DNA of 63,554 nt from an uncultured Bacteroidaceae bacterium (GCA_905235305.1 CAJOLC010000008.1:1-63554); one strand, 5' to 3'. Positions 17,865 to 27,510 are shown, counted from the first letter of the stretch. Notes: generated by a model from the letters alone, not told the origin. Program-made: numbers and translations.

Positions 17865-18067
17865 CTTCTTATAATGATTTGATTTGATAACATTTTACTT
17901 CATAAATCGCTCATCTGTAGTGCAAAGGAACCTTTTTCCCATGATATACAGGGTAATAATATGATTTTTGTGTGTAATATTTTGACATTTGGGGGGAAAA
18001 CATTATCTTTGCGATGGAAAAGCACAAAAGATGAGTCCATAGTTATTTTACAATTTGACAATTTACA
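17865..18067. other. divergent intergenic region between the GH78 and AraC genes
   Basis: This stretch should hold the promoters of both transcripts. On the plus strand the AraC promoter is clear (17981-18011). On the minus strand only a weak -7 candidate, TTCCTTTG at 17923-17930, is seen about 60 bases before the GH78 start, which would fit a promoter needing an activator. No obvious AraC operator repeat was found. Confidence 0.4.
17981..18011 (+). promoter_or_regulatory. promoter of the AraC regulator gene
   Basis: TTTG at 17981-17984 and TATCTTTG at 18004-18011 are 19 bases apart, fitting the Bacteroides -33/-7 consensus. The leader would be about 175 bases and contains the left copy of the inverted repeat. 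Confidence 0.75.
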
Positions 18068-18163
18068 ATTTAACTATTTAGCGATTTACAGGGCGAAGCA
18101 AATTCATGGATGCTCCAGCACCATGGCGCGATTGTAGTCGCGGAGCTTCATTCTTCACTTTTT
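18068..18163 (+). repeat. left copy of a ~100-bp inverted repeat
   Basis: The reverse complement of this segment matches 20215-20318 with only a few substitutions and one 7-base duplication. Shared landmarks are TTTAGCGATTTACAGGGCG, ATGGATGCTCCAGCACCATG and GCGCGATTGTAG. The two copies enclose the AraC and oxidoreductase genes. Confidence 0.9.
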
Positions 18164-18192
18164 CTAAATCTCTTATTTCCTAAATCTCTTAA

Positions 18193-19059
18193 ATGGCAAC
18201 CATCAAGTACCTGCTTACGCAGAAAACGGACCACGGGTGGGGAATCATCACTAATACGGTGGGGCTGCAAGCCGTGGACCCTGGCAGTTCCTATCCAACT
18301 CCCGACCACCCCGAGGGGCACCTCTTCTCCACCGAGACAGGGCGAGTGCTCAAGGAAGCTCAGATTCTCTATATCAGCAAGGGTAGCGGCTGGTTCGTCT
18401 CAGCCCACCAGCCTCGCACCGAGCTACGGGCTGGCGATGCCATTGTGCTCTACCCGGGCGAATGGCACAACTATGCTCCCAATCCTACCACGGGATGGTC
18501 TGAGGCTTGGATTGGATTCTCCGGCTTTTTTGCCGGCAAACTGCTGGACAAGTTTTTCCCCGACAGGTCGCACCCTATCCACCACATCGGTGTGTCGGGC
18601 AGCCTGCTCGATATCTACGAGAAGGCCTACGACGTGGCCGAGAAACAGATGCCTGCCTACCAGCAACAACTGATGGGATACGTCGGCCTTATCATCACCA
18701 CCGTTTACGCGCGAAGCCAACAGCTGCCCTATCTGGACAATCCCGACATGACGGGCATCAATCTTGCCATCAGGTACATGCGAAGCCACATCAATGTGAA
18801 TATCCGCATGGAGGACGTTGCAGCACAGGTCGGGATGGGATATTCCAAGTTCCGCAAGGTCTTCAAGGACTATACGGGATTTGCTCCGGCACAGTACTTC
18901 CTGCGGCTGAAGATGGAGCGGGCGAAGGACTACCTGCTCAGCACCGATTTCTCATGCAAGGAGATTACCTATCGCCTGGGCTTTGATTCGGCTTCGCATT
19001 TCAACAAGATGTTCCGCCTCTACGAGGGAATCACTCCGTCGCAGTTCCGAAAGTCGTGA
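18193..19059 (+). CDS. AraC-family transcriptional regulator
   Basis: Regulator of 288 aa. Residues about 20-150 form a cupin-like sensory domain (GRVLKEAQILYISKGSGWF, GDAIVLYPGEWHNYAPN) that commonly binds a sugar. Residues about 190-288 are the double helix-turn-helix region: RMEDVAAQVGMGYSKFRKVF, then CKEITYRLGFDSASHFNKMF and GITPSQFRKS. It is divergent from the GH78/GH106-like genes and convergent with the oxidoreductase gene (63-base gap), so control of rhamnoside use is inferred, as for RhaS/RhaR proteins. The ligand cannot be told from the sequence. A normal length for the family, intact at both ends. Confidence 0.9.
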   Translation: MATIKYLLTQKTDHGWGIITNTVGLQAVDPGSSYPTPDHPEGHLFSTETGRVLKEAQILYISKGSGWFVSAHQPRTELRAGDAIVLYPGEWHNYAPNPTTGWSEAWIGFSGFFAGKLLDKFFPDRSHPIHHIGVSGSLLDIYEKAYDVAEKQMPAYQQQLMGYVGLIITTVYARSQQLPYLDNPDMTGINLAIRYMRSHINVNIRMEDVAAQVGMGYSKFRKVFKDYTGFAPAQYFLRLKMERAKDYLLSTDFSCKEITYRLGFDSASHFNKMFRLYEGITPSQFRKS

Positions 19060-19122
19060 CTGCCATACGGCGAAATCCACCGGTGCACCACAGAGGGCGA
19101 CCCGACGCATGCCAATACTTTG

Positions 19123-20202
19123 TCAAAGCCTTACTGCCTTCCCTGTCTTGGCACTGCGGATGGCGGCTTCGAGAATGCGGACAACGAGGACGTTGTTCTC
19201 CAGGGCAGAGGGGTCGGAGGGCTGTTCCACTATCTGCCCCCTCACAAGGGCCTTCAGGTAGCGATAGGAGTCGTCGTACGGCGACATGAGTCTCGGCGCA
19301 TTGAACTCCGCGCCTTGCCCACCGTCGACATAGAGCTGCATGCGGTTTCCATTGCGCTGATGGGCATAGCCCCTCGAGCCATAGACATACATGTCTTTCC
19401 TGTTCATCGGCCAGCACCATGAGCCCATCACCTGCACCGTACAGCCTTCGTACTCGAGCAGAATCGTGGCATCATCGTCCACCTTCGGATAGACCTGCTG
19501 CTTGTTGTGCTGCAGGACGGCATAGACGCTCTTGGGTTTCTCGCCGCCAAGCAGCCATGTGGCAAGGTTCACGCCGTAGCAGCCGAAGTCAATCACTGCT
19601 CCTCCACCGTTCTCCTTCGGGTCTGTAAGCCACGAGAGGAACATACGGTCGCACCCTATCTCCTTCGGACCTTGATGCCCGTCGTAGACCTCGATGCGAT
19701 GGACATTTCCCAGCTGACCTCTGTCCACAAGAGACTTGAGGTGATGGTTGGTGTTGTACCAGGTCGTTTCATAGTTCGTCATAATCTTTATGCCATACTT
19801 CCTGGCCAATGCCTCCATGCGGAGAGCTTGTTTGAAGGTTGTGGCAAGCGGCTTCTCGACCATGACATGGATGCCACGCGGCGCACAGGCCTCCACCGTC
19901 TGCATGTGATGCAGGATGCTTCCATAGTCGACCACCACCTCAGGCTTCTCCTTGTCGAGCATCTCGGCAAGCGAGGCATAGAACTTCTCCTTGGGCAGTC
20001 GGCCAACAAGGTTGTTGTGCTGACGGAAGTCATCGTTCTCCTCCGCGACGCCCACGATGACAAAGTCGCCGCGATGCATGGCGCCTATAAGGTTCCAGAG
20101 ATGTCCGTGTGCCACACCTGACACACCGATGCGCAGCGGACTGTCTGCCACCCCAAGCAACGAGACAAGCAGACACATAAACAGAAGTGATACTCTTTTC
20201 AT
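19123..20202 (-). CDS. exported Gfo/Idh/MocA-family oxidoreductase
   Basis: NAD(P)-dependent sugar oxidoreductase family member of 359 aa. It has a hydrophobic N-terminus that looks like a signal peptide (RVSLLFMCLLVSLLGVADS), as many Bacteroidetes members do. The nucleotide-binding part starts RIGVSGVAHGHLWN, and the family EKP motif is present (MVEKPLATTFKQAL). A conserved C-terminal sandwich follows (GGGAVIDFGCYGVNLATWLLGG). The substrate is probably a sugar or sugar acid, but the family is too broad to say which. It converges on the AraC gene, and both are enclosed by the inverted repeats at 18068-18163 and 20215-20318. Confidence 0.85.
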   Translation of the reverse strand: MKRVSLLFMCLLVSLLGVADSPLRIGVSGVAHGHLWNLIGAMHRGDFVIVGVAEENDDFRQHNNLVGRLPKEKFYASLAEMLDKEKPEVVVDYGSILHHMQTVEACAPRGIHVMVEKPLATTFKQALRMEALARKYGIKIMTNYETTWYNTNHHLKSLVDRGQLGNVHRIEVYDGHQGPKEIGCDRMFLSWLTDPKENGGGAVIDFGCYGVNLATWLLGGEKPKSVYAVLQHNKQQVYPKVDDDATILLEYEGCTVQVMGSWCWPMNRKDMYVYGSRGYAHQRNGNRMQLYVDGGQGAEFNAPRLMSPYDDSYRYLKALVRGQIVEQPSDPSALENNVLVVRILEAAIRSAKTGKAVRL

Positions 20203-20214
20203 AATCAGGAATTT

Positions 20215-20318
20215 AAAAAGTGAAGAATGAAGAATGAAGCTCCGCGTCTACAATCGCGCCATGGTGCTGGAGCATCCATGCATTTGCTGCCGCCCTGTAA
20301 ATCGCTAAATAGTTAAAT
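20215..20318 (-). repeat. right copy of the ~100-bp inverted repeat
   Basis: Inverted partner of 18068-18163, carrying GGTGCTGGAGCATCCATG and CGCCCTGTAAATCGCTAAAT on the plus strand. It lies upstream of the oxidoreductase start and downstream of the receptor gene. Compared with the left copy it has a duplicated AAGAATG. Confidence 0.9.
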
Positions 20319-20351
20319 CGTACATAAATTGTAAACTGCTAAATTGTAAAT

Positions 20352-22491
20352 CTAAAAGTCTTTGCCAACGAACTCTGCCTCCTTACTTATCGCCCCCTCT
20401 TTTGTCTTCGACGAGGGCTGGCGGAAGTGGTATGAGAGGCTCAGGGCGATGTTGGGATAGGTGGGTCGCACCCAAGTCTCACTGCTCAAGAGTGCTGCTC
20501 GGCGCAAGCTGTGGTAGCGAGCCGTGTGGAAGATATCGTGGATGGCAAGCCCCAACGCGAGTTTACCCTGCATAAGCAACTGGCGGGCTGCGAAGTCGAA
20601 ATAGACATAAGTCGACTCTTTACCCTGCGGAATATGCTGCCGTCCCACAAAATGTCCGTCGAACTGGAGGGAGGTGTTCTTTGCCAGACGGAAGTTGTTA
20701 ATCCACCCCATGGTGCCCGTCGTGCCGTGGGAACTGGTGCAACCTTCATATGTCGCACGGTAATTGTAGTGGGAAAGCGTGCCGCTTGCAGTGAGATTCC
20801 ACCAGTCGGTCGGTTTCGTGTACCTCCAGACCTTCGCGCCATTCATTACCCGTGTTTATGATACTGTCAAGCGTCACACCTGCATCATAGGCCCGACGGA
20901 TATAGTCCACTACTCCCGTCCTGCGTCGTGCAAAAGCCGCCAACGTCACTTGTGTCTGCCCGAACATCCTGCGCCATGAGAGCTCCATCGAATGTATGTA
21001 CTCCGACTCGAGGTCGGGATTGCCGATGATACGCGTATGGTAGTCCTCGTAAGTTATATAAGGCTCCAGCTTCCATATGCCCGGGCGATTCGTCCGTCGC
21101 GAGTATCCAAGCGAGAAAGTGCCTGCTCCGCCGGTCGTATAGGCGAGGTGTGCCGATGGATAAAGCTCAGTGTATCTCTTGTGGCGACTGGTGATGGTGG
21201 GCAGGTCCATGTCATCCATAAGGTGGTCGATGCGCAGTCCTGCATCGAATTGGAGAGGCCCGAAGCGGTCATTCATCTGCAAGTACCCGCTATGCGTCTG
21301 CCTGCGATAGTAGAAAGGTGCATAAAGGTCGTCCTGCCAGGCAAATGTCTGCTGCGTGGGATTCCAGTAGCAGATGCGGTAGTCGCCGTGCTCACTGTAG
21401 GTCGTATACTGATAGCCTGCTTCGAGCATGCCGGTCTGCCTGTAGTGCAACTTGTATGAGAAAGCTCCGTCGCAGTCCCAATGATGCTCAGTCTCATAGC
21501 CGCGCGTTCCCTCCTGCCGTACTCCGTTCGGGTCGAACATATTGCTCTCGGTGTATTCCTCCGAGAAGCGGTCATAGCGGAGGCGGTTTGATATGCTGAC
21601 TTCATCCCCCCGCCCGTTGAGCCTCCAAGTATAATCGATGGCAGTCTGGAAGAGGTATTTCGTCAGTTTATAGCGGTCGTGACTGTCTAACAGGTCAGGA
21701 GATTGGTTCGTCAGATAAGTCATGTCGCCGCCTCGCGGGTTGATGGTTCTGCCGCCTTGCAAGTCAATGTCCAGTAGATGCCTGCCGTTGTTGAACTCAT
21801 ATCCGCCATTTCCAATGAAGGTACGGAAGTCTCTGAAGCGCGTACCGTCGGCATAGGAAGTGACAGAAGTGCCTTCGGCCGAAGTCGTCTTCTCTTGTTC
21901 GAACTGGCTCTTGTTGTGGATGTCCGAGCCTTGTCCTCCTATATATATATTATGGTATCCTGTTCGATAATTGATTTTAGTGTCAAGGGCAAGCGTCCGC
22001 CATGTTGAGGCTGTACCGCTCACGGCGATGTCCCAGCCTTCCGTCTCACTGTGTTTGGTCACGATATTAATGATGCCTACCTCGCCGTCGGTCTTATATT
22101 TGGCAGACGGAGTAGTGAGTATCTCGATGTCCTTGATGCTGGCAGCACCAATCATCTGCAGAGCCTCGGTGCCAGAAAGCGGCGAAGGCTTGCCATCCAC
22201 ATAGACAAGGAACTCCTGACTGCCACGATAAGAAAGACTTCCATCGGCATCCTTGGCAACACCCGGCACGGATAGAAGCACGTCGAGAGCTGTTCCGCCT
22301 TGAGCCGTGAGCACCTGCGAGGCATCAATCCGCTGTCTGTCCAGGCGGTAGCTGATGCGCTGCCGATGCCCGTCGACACTCACTTCCTGCATCAATATGG
22401 AATCGGCCAGTTCGACTTGCTGCTGTGCTTGCAGGCCTATAGAAGCCAGGAAGAAGAGCAGGAACAACGGTTGCAGCTTAGGGCATGACAT
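20352..22491 (-). pseudogene. TonB-dependent outer-membrane receptor, frameshifted
   Basis: Outer-membrane beta-barrel receptor of the TonB-linked type, about 700 aa if joined. A signal peptide (LFLLFFLASIGLQAQ) is followed by a plug domain (ALDVLLSVPGVAKDADGSLS, GSQEFLVYVDGKPS, EILTTPSAKYKTDGEVGIIN) and a long barrel with many aromatic strands. Near 20825 the frame breaks: the first frame goes off into ETDRLVESHC and stops at 20746, while the barrel continues in another frame from about WRYTKPTDWWNLTASG to the end at 20352. Loss of one base, or gain of two, would restore it. There is no SusD partner and no SusC-type N-terminal extension. It is either a recent pseudogene or a sequencing error. 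Confidence 0.8.
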
Positions 22492-22521
22492 AGGTGGGCA
22501 TGTTTTTAACCTTTACAGTCG

Positions 22522-22529
22522 CAAAGTTA
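22522..22529 (-). promoter_or_regulatory. -7 box of the TonB-dependent receptor gene
   Basis: The minus strand reads TAACTTTG, about 30 bases before the receptor ATG. Confidence 0.6.
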
Positions 22530-22572
22530 TAAAATTCTTGAATAAAGAAGAAGTATTGTGAGAAATAATCAC

Positions 22573-22580
22573 TATATTTG
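22573..22580 (+). promoter_or_regulatory. -7 box of the GH3 operon
   Basis: TATATTTG lies 18 bases before the ATG at 22599. An in-frame TTG inside the box (22578) is therefore not the start. No -33 element sits at the usual distance. Confidence 0.55.
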
Positions 22581-22598
22581 TGGGCAAAACATACTCTT

Positions 22599-24713
22599 AT
22601 GGTAAAGAATAGTCCCGCATATCGTATCCTAATGCTCGTCATGCTAATCATTCCATCCCTTTCTCTGCATGCCTGGCAGTATCCTTATCAGAATCCTGAC
22701 CTCAGTCCTAAGGAGCGGGCCCTTGACCTCTGTGGAAGACTGAGGCTCGACGAGAAGGTTGGACTCATGATGAACTACTCGCGTGCCGTCGAGCGCCTCG
22801 ATGTGCCAGTCTTCCAATGGTGGAGCGAGGCCCTTCACGGCGTAGGTCGTAATGGTAATGCTACGGTTTTCCCCATCACTATGGGCATGGCTGCGACATT
22901 CGACACATTGCTTGTGGAGCGTATCTTTACAGCTGTGAGTGATGAGGCTCGCGTCAAGCATAACAAAGCACACCGCCTCGGAACGCAGCGTGAGATGTAT
23001 CAAGGGCTTTCTTTTTGGACGCCGAACATCAACATCTTCCGCGACCCACGATGGGGCAGGGGGCAAGAAACCTATGGCGAAGACCCATACCTGACGGCTG
23101 TCATGGGTAAGAGCGTGGTTCGAGGATTGCAAGGTCCTATGGATGCTCACTATCAGAAGTTGCTGGCTTGCGCTAAGCACTTTGCCGTTCACAGCGGTCC
23201 CGAATGGAGCCGTCACCGCTTTAATGCCGAGGACATCAAGCTCCGAGACCTTCACGAGACTTATCTATATGCCTTCAGAGCCTTAGTGAAAGAAGCGAAA
23301 GTGGCAGAGATAATGTGTGCCTACAACCGTTTCGAAGGCAAGCCTTGCTGCGGCAGCGACCGTCTGCTTCAGCAGATACTGCGCGAGGAATGGGGCTTCG
23401 AAGGCCTGGTGACAAGTGACTGTGGCGCTATCGACGATTTCTGGAAAGACTACGGACACCATTACAGCCAAAATATGACCGAGGCAACCAGTGCTGCGGT
23501 AATAGCCGGAACAGATGTTGAATGCGGCGGCAGCTATGGTAGCCTCATGGATGGCGTGCGTGAGGGACGCATTAAAGAGGAAACCATAGACAGGAGCCTT
23601 TGCCGACTGCTGGAGGCGCGTTTCCGTTTAGGCGACTTCGACGACCCACATCTTAATCCTTGGAATAAGATTCCCGACAGCCGACTCTGCTGTAAGGAAC
23701 ATAGCGACCTGGCACTCGAGGCTGCCCGAAAGAGCATAGTCTTGCTGCGAAACGAGAAGAACATCCTGCCTCTCCCTGAGAGCATCACGCAAGGACTCTG
23801 CATCATGGGGCCGAATGCCAACGATGCGGAAATGCAATGGGGCAATTACAACGGCTTTCCACTTCATACGATTACCATAGCGGAAGGTATTCAGAGCATC
23901 ATCCCTTCGGCAACCTTGATACCCTGGATGCGGGATGTCCGGCAGCAGGTTGAGGCTGCAAAGGATGCCAAGACGGTCATCTTCTGCGGCGGCATCTCGC
24001 CACGCCTCGAGGGCGAGGAGATGAATGTCAGCGAGCCAGGCTTCAAGGGGGGCGATCGCACGATGATAGAACTGCCGCAGGATCAGCGCGACATCCTGGC
24101 TGCATTGCATAAGGCAGGCAAGCGCGTCGTCCTGGCTATCTGTTCGGGCAGTGCCATCGGACTCGTTCCGGAACAGCAATCTACTGATGCCATCCTGCAG
24201 GTTTGGTATGGGGGCCAGGCTGGCGGACAGGCCGTAGCAGAGATCCTCTTCGGCCGCATCAATCCGAGTGGCAAGTTGCCCGTGACGTTTTACCGTAATG
24301 TGGAGCAATTGCCAGACTTCGAGGACTACAATATGGAGGGGCATACCTATCGCTTCTTCCGTGGCGAACCGCTCTATCCCTTCGGCTACGGCCTCAGCTA
24401 CAGCAAGTTCGTCTATGGCAAGCCGCGTTTCGCAGATGGCAGCTTGACCCTTTCCGTCAGCAATAAGAGCAAGCGTGACGGCACGGAGACGGTGCTCGTG
24501 TATATCAGCAGGACTGGTGACGTAGACGGCCCCATCCGTACGCTTCGTGCCTTCCAGCGTGTCGAGGTCCCTGCCGGAAGCAGCAAGACCGTCAGCATTC
24601 CTTTGCCAGACTCGACATTCGAGTGGTGGGATGCCAAGTCGAATGATATGAGAGTCATGCCTGGAGAGTATGTCGTACAGGTTGGAGAGCATAAGATAAA
24701 AGTAAGACGATAA
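22599..24713 (+). CDS. GH3 glycoside hydrolase, beta-xylosidase-like
   Basis: Exported GH3 enzyme of 704 aa with a signal peptide (about 1-25). The N-terminal barrel shows WWSEALHGVGR, KHF (193-195) and the nucleophile Asp274 in LVTSDCGAIDDF. The second domain follows from about 375 (RKSIVLLRNEKNILPLP, GPNANDAEMQWGNYNG), and a C-terminal Fn3-like domain closes the protein. The WWSEALHGV start and the TPNINIFRDPRWGRGQETYG loop are typical of plant-type and Bacteroidetes beta-xylosidases or beta-glucosidases; which sugar is removed is inferred. A second GH3 gene follows after 8 bases, so the two form an operon. The start is chosen downstream of the -7 box. Confidence 0.9.
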   Translation: MVKNSPAYRILMLVMLIIPSLSLHAWQYPYQNPDLSPKERALDLCGRLRLDEKVGLMMNYSRAVERLDVPVFQWWSEALHGVGRNGNATVFPITMGMAATFDTLLVERIFTAVSDEARVKHNKAHRLGTQREMYQGLSFWTPNINIFRDPRWGRGQETYGEDPYLTAVMGKSVVRGLQGPMDAHYQKLLACAKHFAVHSGPEWSRHRFNAEDIKLRDLHETYLYAFRALVKEAKVAEIMCAYNRFEGKPCCGSDRLLQQILREEWGFEGLVTSDCGAIDDFWKDYGHHYSQNMTEATSAAVIAGTDVECGGSYGSLMDGVREGRIKEETIDRSLCRLLEARFRLGDFDDPHLNPWNKIPDSRLCCKEHSDLALEAARKSIVLLRNEKNILPLPESITQGLCIMGPNANDAEMQWGNYNGFPLHTITIAEGIQSIIPSATLIPWMRDVRQQVEAAKDAKTVIFCGGISPRLEGEEMNVSEPGFKGGDRTMIELPQDQRDILAALHKAGKRVVLAICSGSAIGLVPEQQSTDAILQVWYGGQAGGQAVAEILFGRINPSGKLPVTFYRNVEQLPDFEDYNMEGHTYRFFRGEPLYPFGYGLSYSKFVYGKPRFADGSLTLSVSNKSKRDGTETVLVYISRTGDVDGPIRTLRAFQRVEVPAGSSKTVSIPLPDSTFEWWDAKSNDMRVMPGEYVVQVGEHKIKVRR

Positions 24714-24721
24714 GTAGAATC

Positions 24722-27157
24722 ATGAATTACAGAGTATTCTCAATTGCATTGTTATGTACAGCCATAGCATTGCCTGCACGTTCACAATGCATACCCCGCG
24801 ATGCAAAGATAGAGGCACAGGTAGAGGCATTACTTGCCAAGATGTCCCTCCGCGACAAGGTTGGGCAGATGTGCGAACTGGCTATTGACAAGGTAGCACA
24901 GAATCCCGCCGCGGCAGATGCCTCGGAGACTTTGGCAGGCGGGATGCTTTCGGCAGGTGCTGTGGCTGAAGTCTTCGGCCAGTACAGGGTAGGTTCCATA
25001 CTGAATGTCCCGTATGGCACTGCCCAGACACCCGACAAGTGGTCGGACGTCATTCGCGCCCTCAACCTTGCTTCGATGGAGCAATGTGGGGTGCCACAGA
25101 TCTATGGAGTGGACCAGATACATGGAGCCAGCTATACCTGGGGCGCGACGCTCTTTCCGCAGGAGGTGGGACAAGGCTCCAGCTTCAATGCCTCCATACC
25201 TCGTCGCATTGGTGAGATTACTGCCTACGAGACCCGGGCCTGCCTCATTCCATGGGTTTATTCGCCAGTGATGGACGTGGCGCGTTCGCCGCTTTGGCCC
25301 AGAGTGTGGGAGAGTTTCGGAGAAGACGTGTTGCTGAACGGAGTCATGGCTTCGGAGCTGACCCGCGGCTTGCAAGGCAATGCCCCGAACTGCGTGGGGA
25401 TGAACAACGTGGCGGCTTGCCTGAAGCACTACATGGCATACGGTGCAGCAGTGAGCGGCAAGGATCGCACGCCCTCGAGTGTCACCTACCGCGACATGAT
25501 GGAGAAGTACTTCCAACCCTTCCGCATGTGTCTGGAGGCGGGAGCCTTGAGCCTGATGGTCAATTCGGCCAACAACAACGGCGTACCCTTCCATGCCAAC
25601 CGCCGCTTGCTGACGGAGTGGCTGAAGGAGGGTCTTGACTGGGACGGCATGATCGTGACGGACTGGGCGGACATCGACAATATCTGGCGGCGCGACCATG
25701 TTGCCGCCACGAAGAAAGATGCCATTGCCCTTGCCATCAATGCCGGTATCGACATGACGATGGACCCCTACTCGACCGACTTCTGCACCCTGCTCGAGGA
25801 GCTCGTGGGCGAAGGCAAGGTGCCCATGTCGCGCATCGACGATGCCGTTCGCCGCATTCTGCGACTGAAGATTCGCGTCGGCTTGCTGGACCGTTCAACG
25901 TGGGACATCCCCTCCAAGCCGTCGTTGGTGGCGAAGAAGAGCAGGAAGTCTTCCCGTGAAAGAGACTTGGAGAGCCTCTATCCCGACTTTGGCAGCGACA
26001 AATTTGCACGCGAGGCGACGAGCATGGCCGAGGAGTGCATGGTGCTCCTCAAGAATGAGCAGCAGGTCCTGCCACTGAAGAAGGGCACCAAACTGTTTGT
26101 CTGCGGCCCGAACGCCAACAGCTTCCGCACGATGAATGGAGGTTGGACCTACACATGGCAGGGCAATACGACCGACGAGATTGCCCGCAAGATTGGCAAA
26201 TACCATACTTTCCTTGAAGCCCTCGAAGAGAAGTTCGGCAGGGAGAACGTCGCATTCAGCGAGATGGTTCGCTACGATGAGCAGAACTTCAACCTCGACC
26301 ACAAGGTGCAGGACGGCACGCCCCTCGACGAGCAGATTGCTGCCGCAGACGTCGTCGTGGCATTCATCGGCGAGAATTCCTACACCGAGACTCCTGGCAA
26401 CATCGACGACCTCAGCCTGTCCCCCAACCAACAGGAAATGGTGCGTTCGCTCTCAAATTACGGCAAGCCCATCGTGCTCGTGCTGAACGAAGGCCGTCCC
26501 CGCATCCTGAGCGGGATTGAGCCACTGGCTAAGGCGGTGGTCCAAACCTTCCTGCCCGGCAACTACGGTGGCGATGCCCTGGCCAACCTCCTCTCTGGCG
26601 AAGCCAACTTCTCCGGCCGAATGCCCTACACCTACCCGAAGCATCACGGCTCGTTCATCACTTATGACTGCAAGCCATGCGAGTATGTCGAGACGATGGC
26701 CGGGGCTTATAACTACGATGCCAATACTACGGTGCAATGGACTTTCGGCTCCGGCATCTCCTACTCCGAGGTGAAGTATGCCAACCTGCGTGTCGAGACA
26801 CCCAAAGCCATCGGGCAGAAGAAGGCGGCTGGGGGCTTCTCTCCGCGGACGGCGGCTGGCACGACATACGACGGAGACATCCGCTTCAGCGTAGACATCA
26901 CGAATCTGTCGGACCGCAAGGTGAAAGAGCCCGTACTCCTCTTCGTGTCCGACCTCGTTGCCTCGCTGACGCCCGACATCAAGCGACTGCGTGCCTTCAC
27001 AAAAGTGGAACTCGATGCCCACGAGACAAAGACGGTGACACTCACTGTGCAGCCTTCCGACCTCTCCTTCGTAGGCGAGAACCTGGAGTGGATTCTCGAG
27101 CCAGGTCAGTTCCGTGCCGCAGTTGGGAACCAGCGCGCAGAGTTCTCCCTGGAGTAA
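24722..27157 (+). CDS. GH3 glycoside hydrolase, BglX-like beta-glucosidase
   Basis: Exported GH3 enzyme of 811 aa with a signal peptide (about 1-21). Landmarks are VGQMCELAID, VPQIYGVDQIHGASYTWGAT, KHYMAYG (about 235-241) and the nucleophile Asp314 in MIVTDWADI. The second domain begins at about 436 (MVLLKNEQQVLPL), with GPNANSFRTMNGGWTY, and the Fn3-like end includes VELDAHETKTVTL. It differs from the first GH3 gene in loop sequences, so the pair probably acts on different linkages or chain lengths. It is the second gene of the operon, followed by a repeat element and the tRNA-Lys region. The family is certain; exact specificity is not. Confidence 0.9.
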   Translation: MNYRVFSIALLCTAIALPARSQCIPRDAKIEAQVEALLAKMSLRDKVGQMCELAIDKVAQNPAAADASETLAGGMLSAGAVAEVFGQYRVGSILNVPYGTAQTPDKWSDVIRALNLASMEQCGVPQIYGVDQIHGASYTWGATLFPQEVGQGSSFNASIPRRIGEITAYETRACLIPWVYSPVMDVARSPLWPRVWESFGEDVLLNGVMASELTRGLQGNAPNCVGMNNVAACLKHYMAYGAAVSGKDRTPSSVTYRDMMEKYFQPFRMCLEAGALSLMVNSANNNGVPFHANRRLLTEWLKEGLDWDGMIVTDWADIDNIWRRDHVAATKKDAIALAINAGIDMTMDPYSTDFCTLLEELVGEGKVPMSRIDDAVRRILRLKIRVGLLDRSTWDIPSKPSLVAKKSRKSSRERDLESLYPDFGSDKFAREATSMAEECMVLLKNEQQVLPLKKGTKLFVCGPNANSFRTMNGGWTYTWQGNTTDEIARKIGKYHTFLEALEEKFGRENVAFSEMVRYDEQNFNLDHKVQDGTPLDEQIAAADVVVAFIGENSYTETPGNIDDLSLSPNQQEMVRSLSNYGKPIVLVLNEGRPRILSGIEPLAKAVVQTFLPGNYGGDALANLLSGEANFSGRMPYTYPKHHGSFITYDCKPCEYVETMAGAYNYDANTTVQWTFGSGISYSEVKYANLRVETPKAIGQKKAAGGFSPRTAAGTTYDGDIRFSVDITNLSDRKVKEPVLLFVSDLVASLTPDIKRLRAFTKVELDAHETKTVTLTVQPSDLSFVGENLEWILEPGQFRAAVGNQRAEFSLE

Positions 27158-27253
27158 TCCATCGCTTTGCCCACACAGCCACAGGTGCCATGCCATTTTC
27201 TACCGAAAAGCTTTGACCCGATGAAATCAATGGGGCTACGCCTTGATGAGGGC

Positions 27254-27374
27254 TGACATCCTGGTGCCCCGGCAGAGCCCTTCCAGAGATGCTTGTAAAA
27301 ACGACGCGTCCCTATGGGCAATGCGACACGTCCCTTTTGGCAATGCGACGCGTCCCTATGGGCTACGCGACTAT
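27254..27374. repeat. 121-bp repeat element with 22-bp tandem array C
   Basis: The left part (TGACATCCTGGTGCCCC, GCAGAGCCCTTCCAGAGA, TGTAAAAACGACG) matches 38908-38955. The right part is an array of three 22-base units (27301-27322, 27323-27344, 27345-27366) based on GCGACGCGTCCCTATGGGC, ending in GCGACTAT. The copy at 38908-39029 has the same order, unit number and end, so this is one interspersed element. It follows the second GH3 gene. Confidence 0.85.
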
Positions 27375-27384
27375 AGAACGAAAA

Positions 27385-27406
27385 AGAGAGGCCCTGAAGC
27401 CTCTCC
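27385..27406 (-). terminator. hairpin behind the decayed tRNA-Lys copy
   Basis: On the minus strand GAGAGGC and GCCTCTC pair around a 6-base loop and run into five T. It mirrors the terminator behind the intact tRNA-Lys. Confidence 0.55.
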
Positions 27407-27410
27407 TTCC

Positions 27411-27483
27411 TGGTAACCCGCTTGGGGTTCGTTCCGGCTTTGCCGCCTGAGCGAAGCGAAGAAGCTTTAGCTCGACGAATGTC
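27411..27483 (-). pseudogene. decayed second copy of tRNA-Lys
   Basis: The 3' end (CGAACCCCAAGCGGGTTACC plus A) is the same as in the intact tRNA-Lys, and the GTTGAC at the 5' border also matches. The body between them is replaced by unrelated sequence (AGCTTCTTCGCTTCGCTCAG). The total length of 73 nt is close to the intact gene with CCA (76). The acceptor stem no longer pairs and there is no anticodon arm. Duplicated tRNA 3' ends also arise as att sites of integrated elements, so a deleted element is an alternative reading. Confidence 0.6.
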
Positions 27484-27510
27484 AACCCTTGGGTGAGAAA
27501 CCCTGGTTAC

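Noticed and set aside
22578..22598. TTG start of the first GH3 gene
   Set aside because: The TTG lies inside the -7 promoter box; the ATG at 22599 gives a normal signal peptide.
23628..24692. 354-codon open frame opposite the first GH3 gene
   Set aside because: Antisense shadow; the plus strand carries all GH3 motifs.
27411..27483. Second working tRNA-Lys
   Set aside because: The acceptor stem does not pair and no anticodon arm can be drawn.
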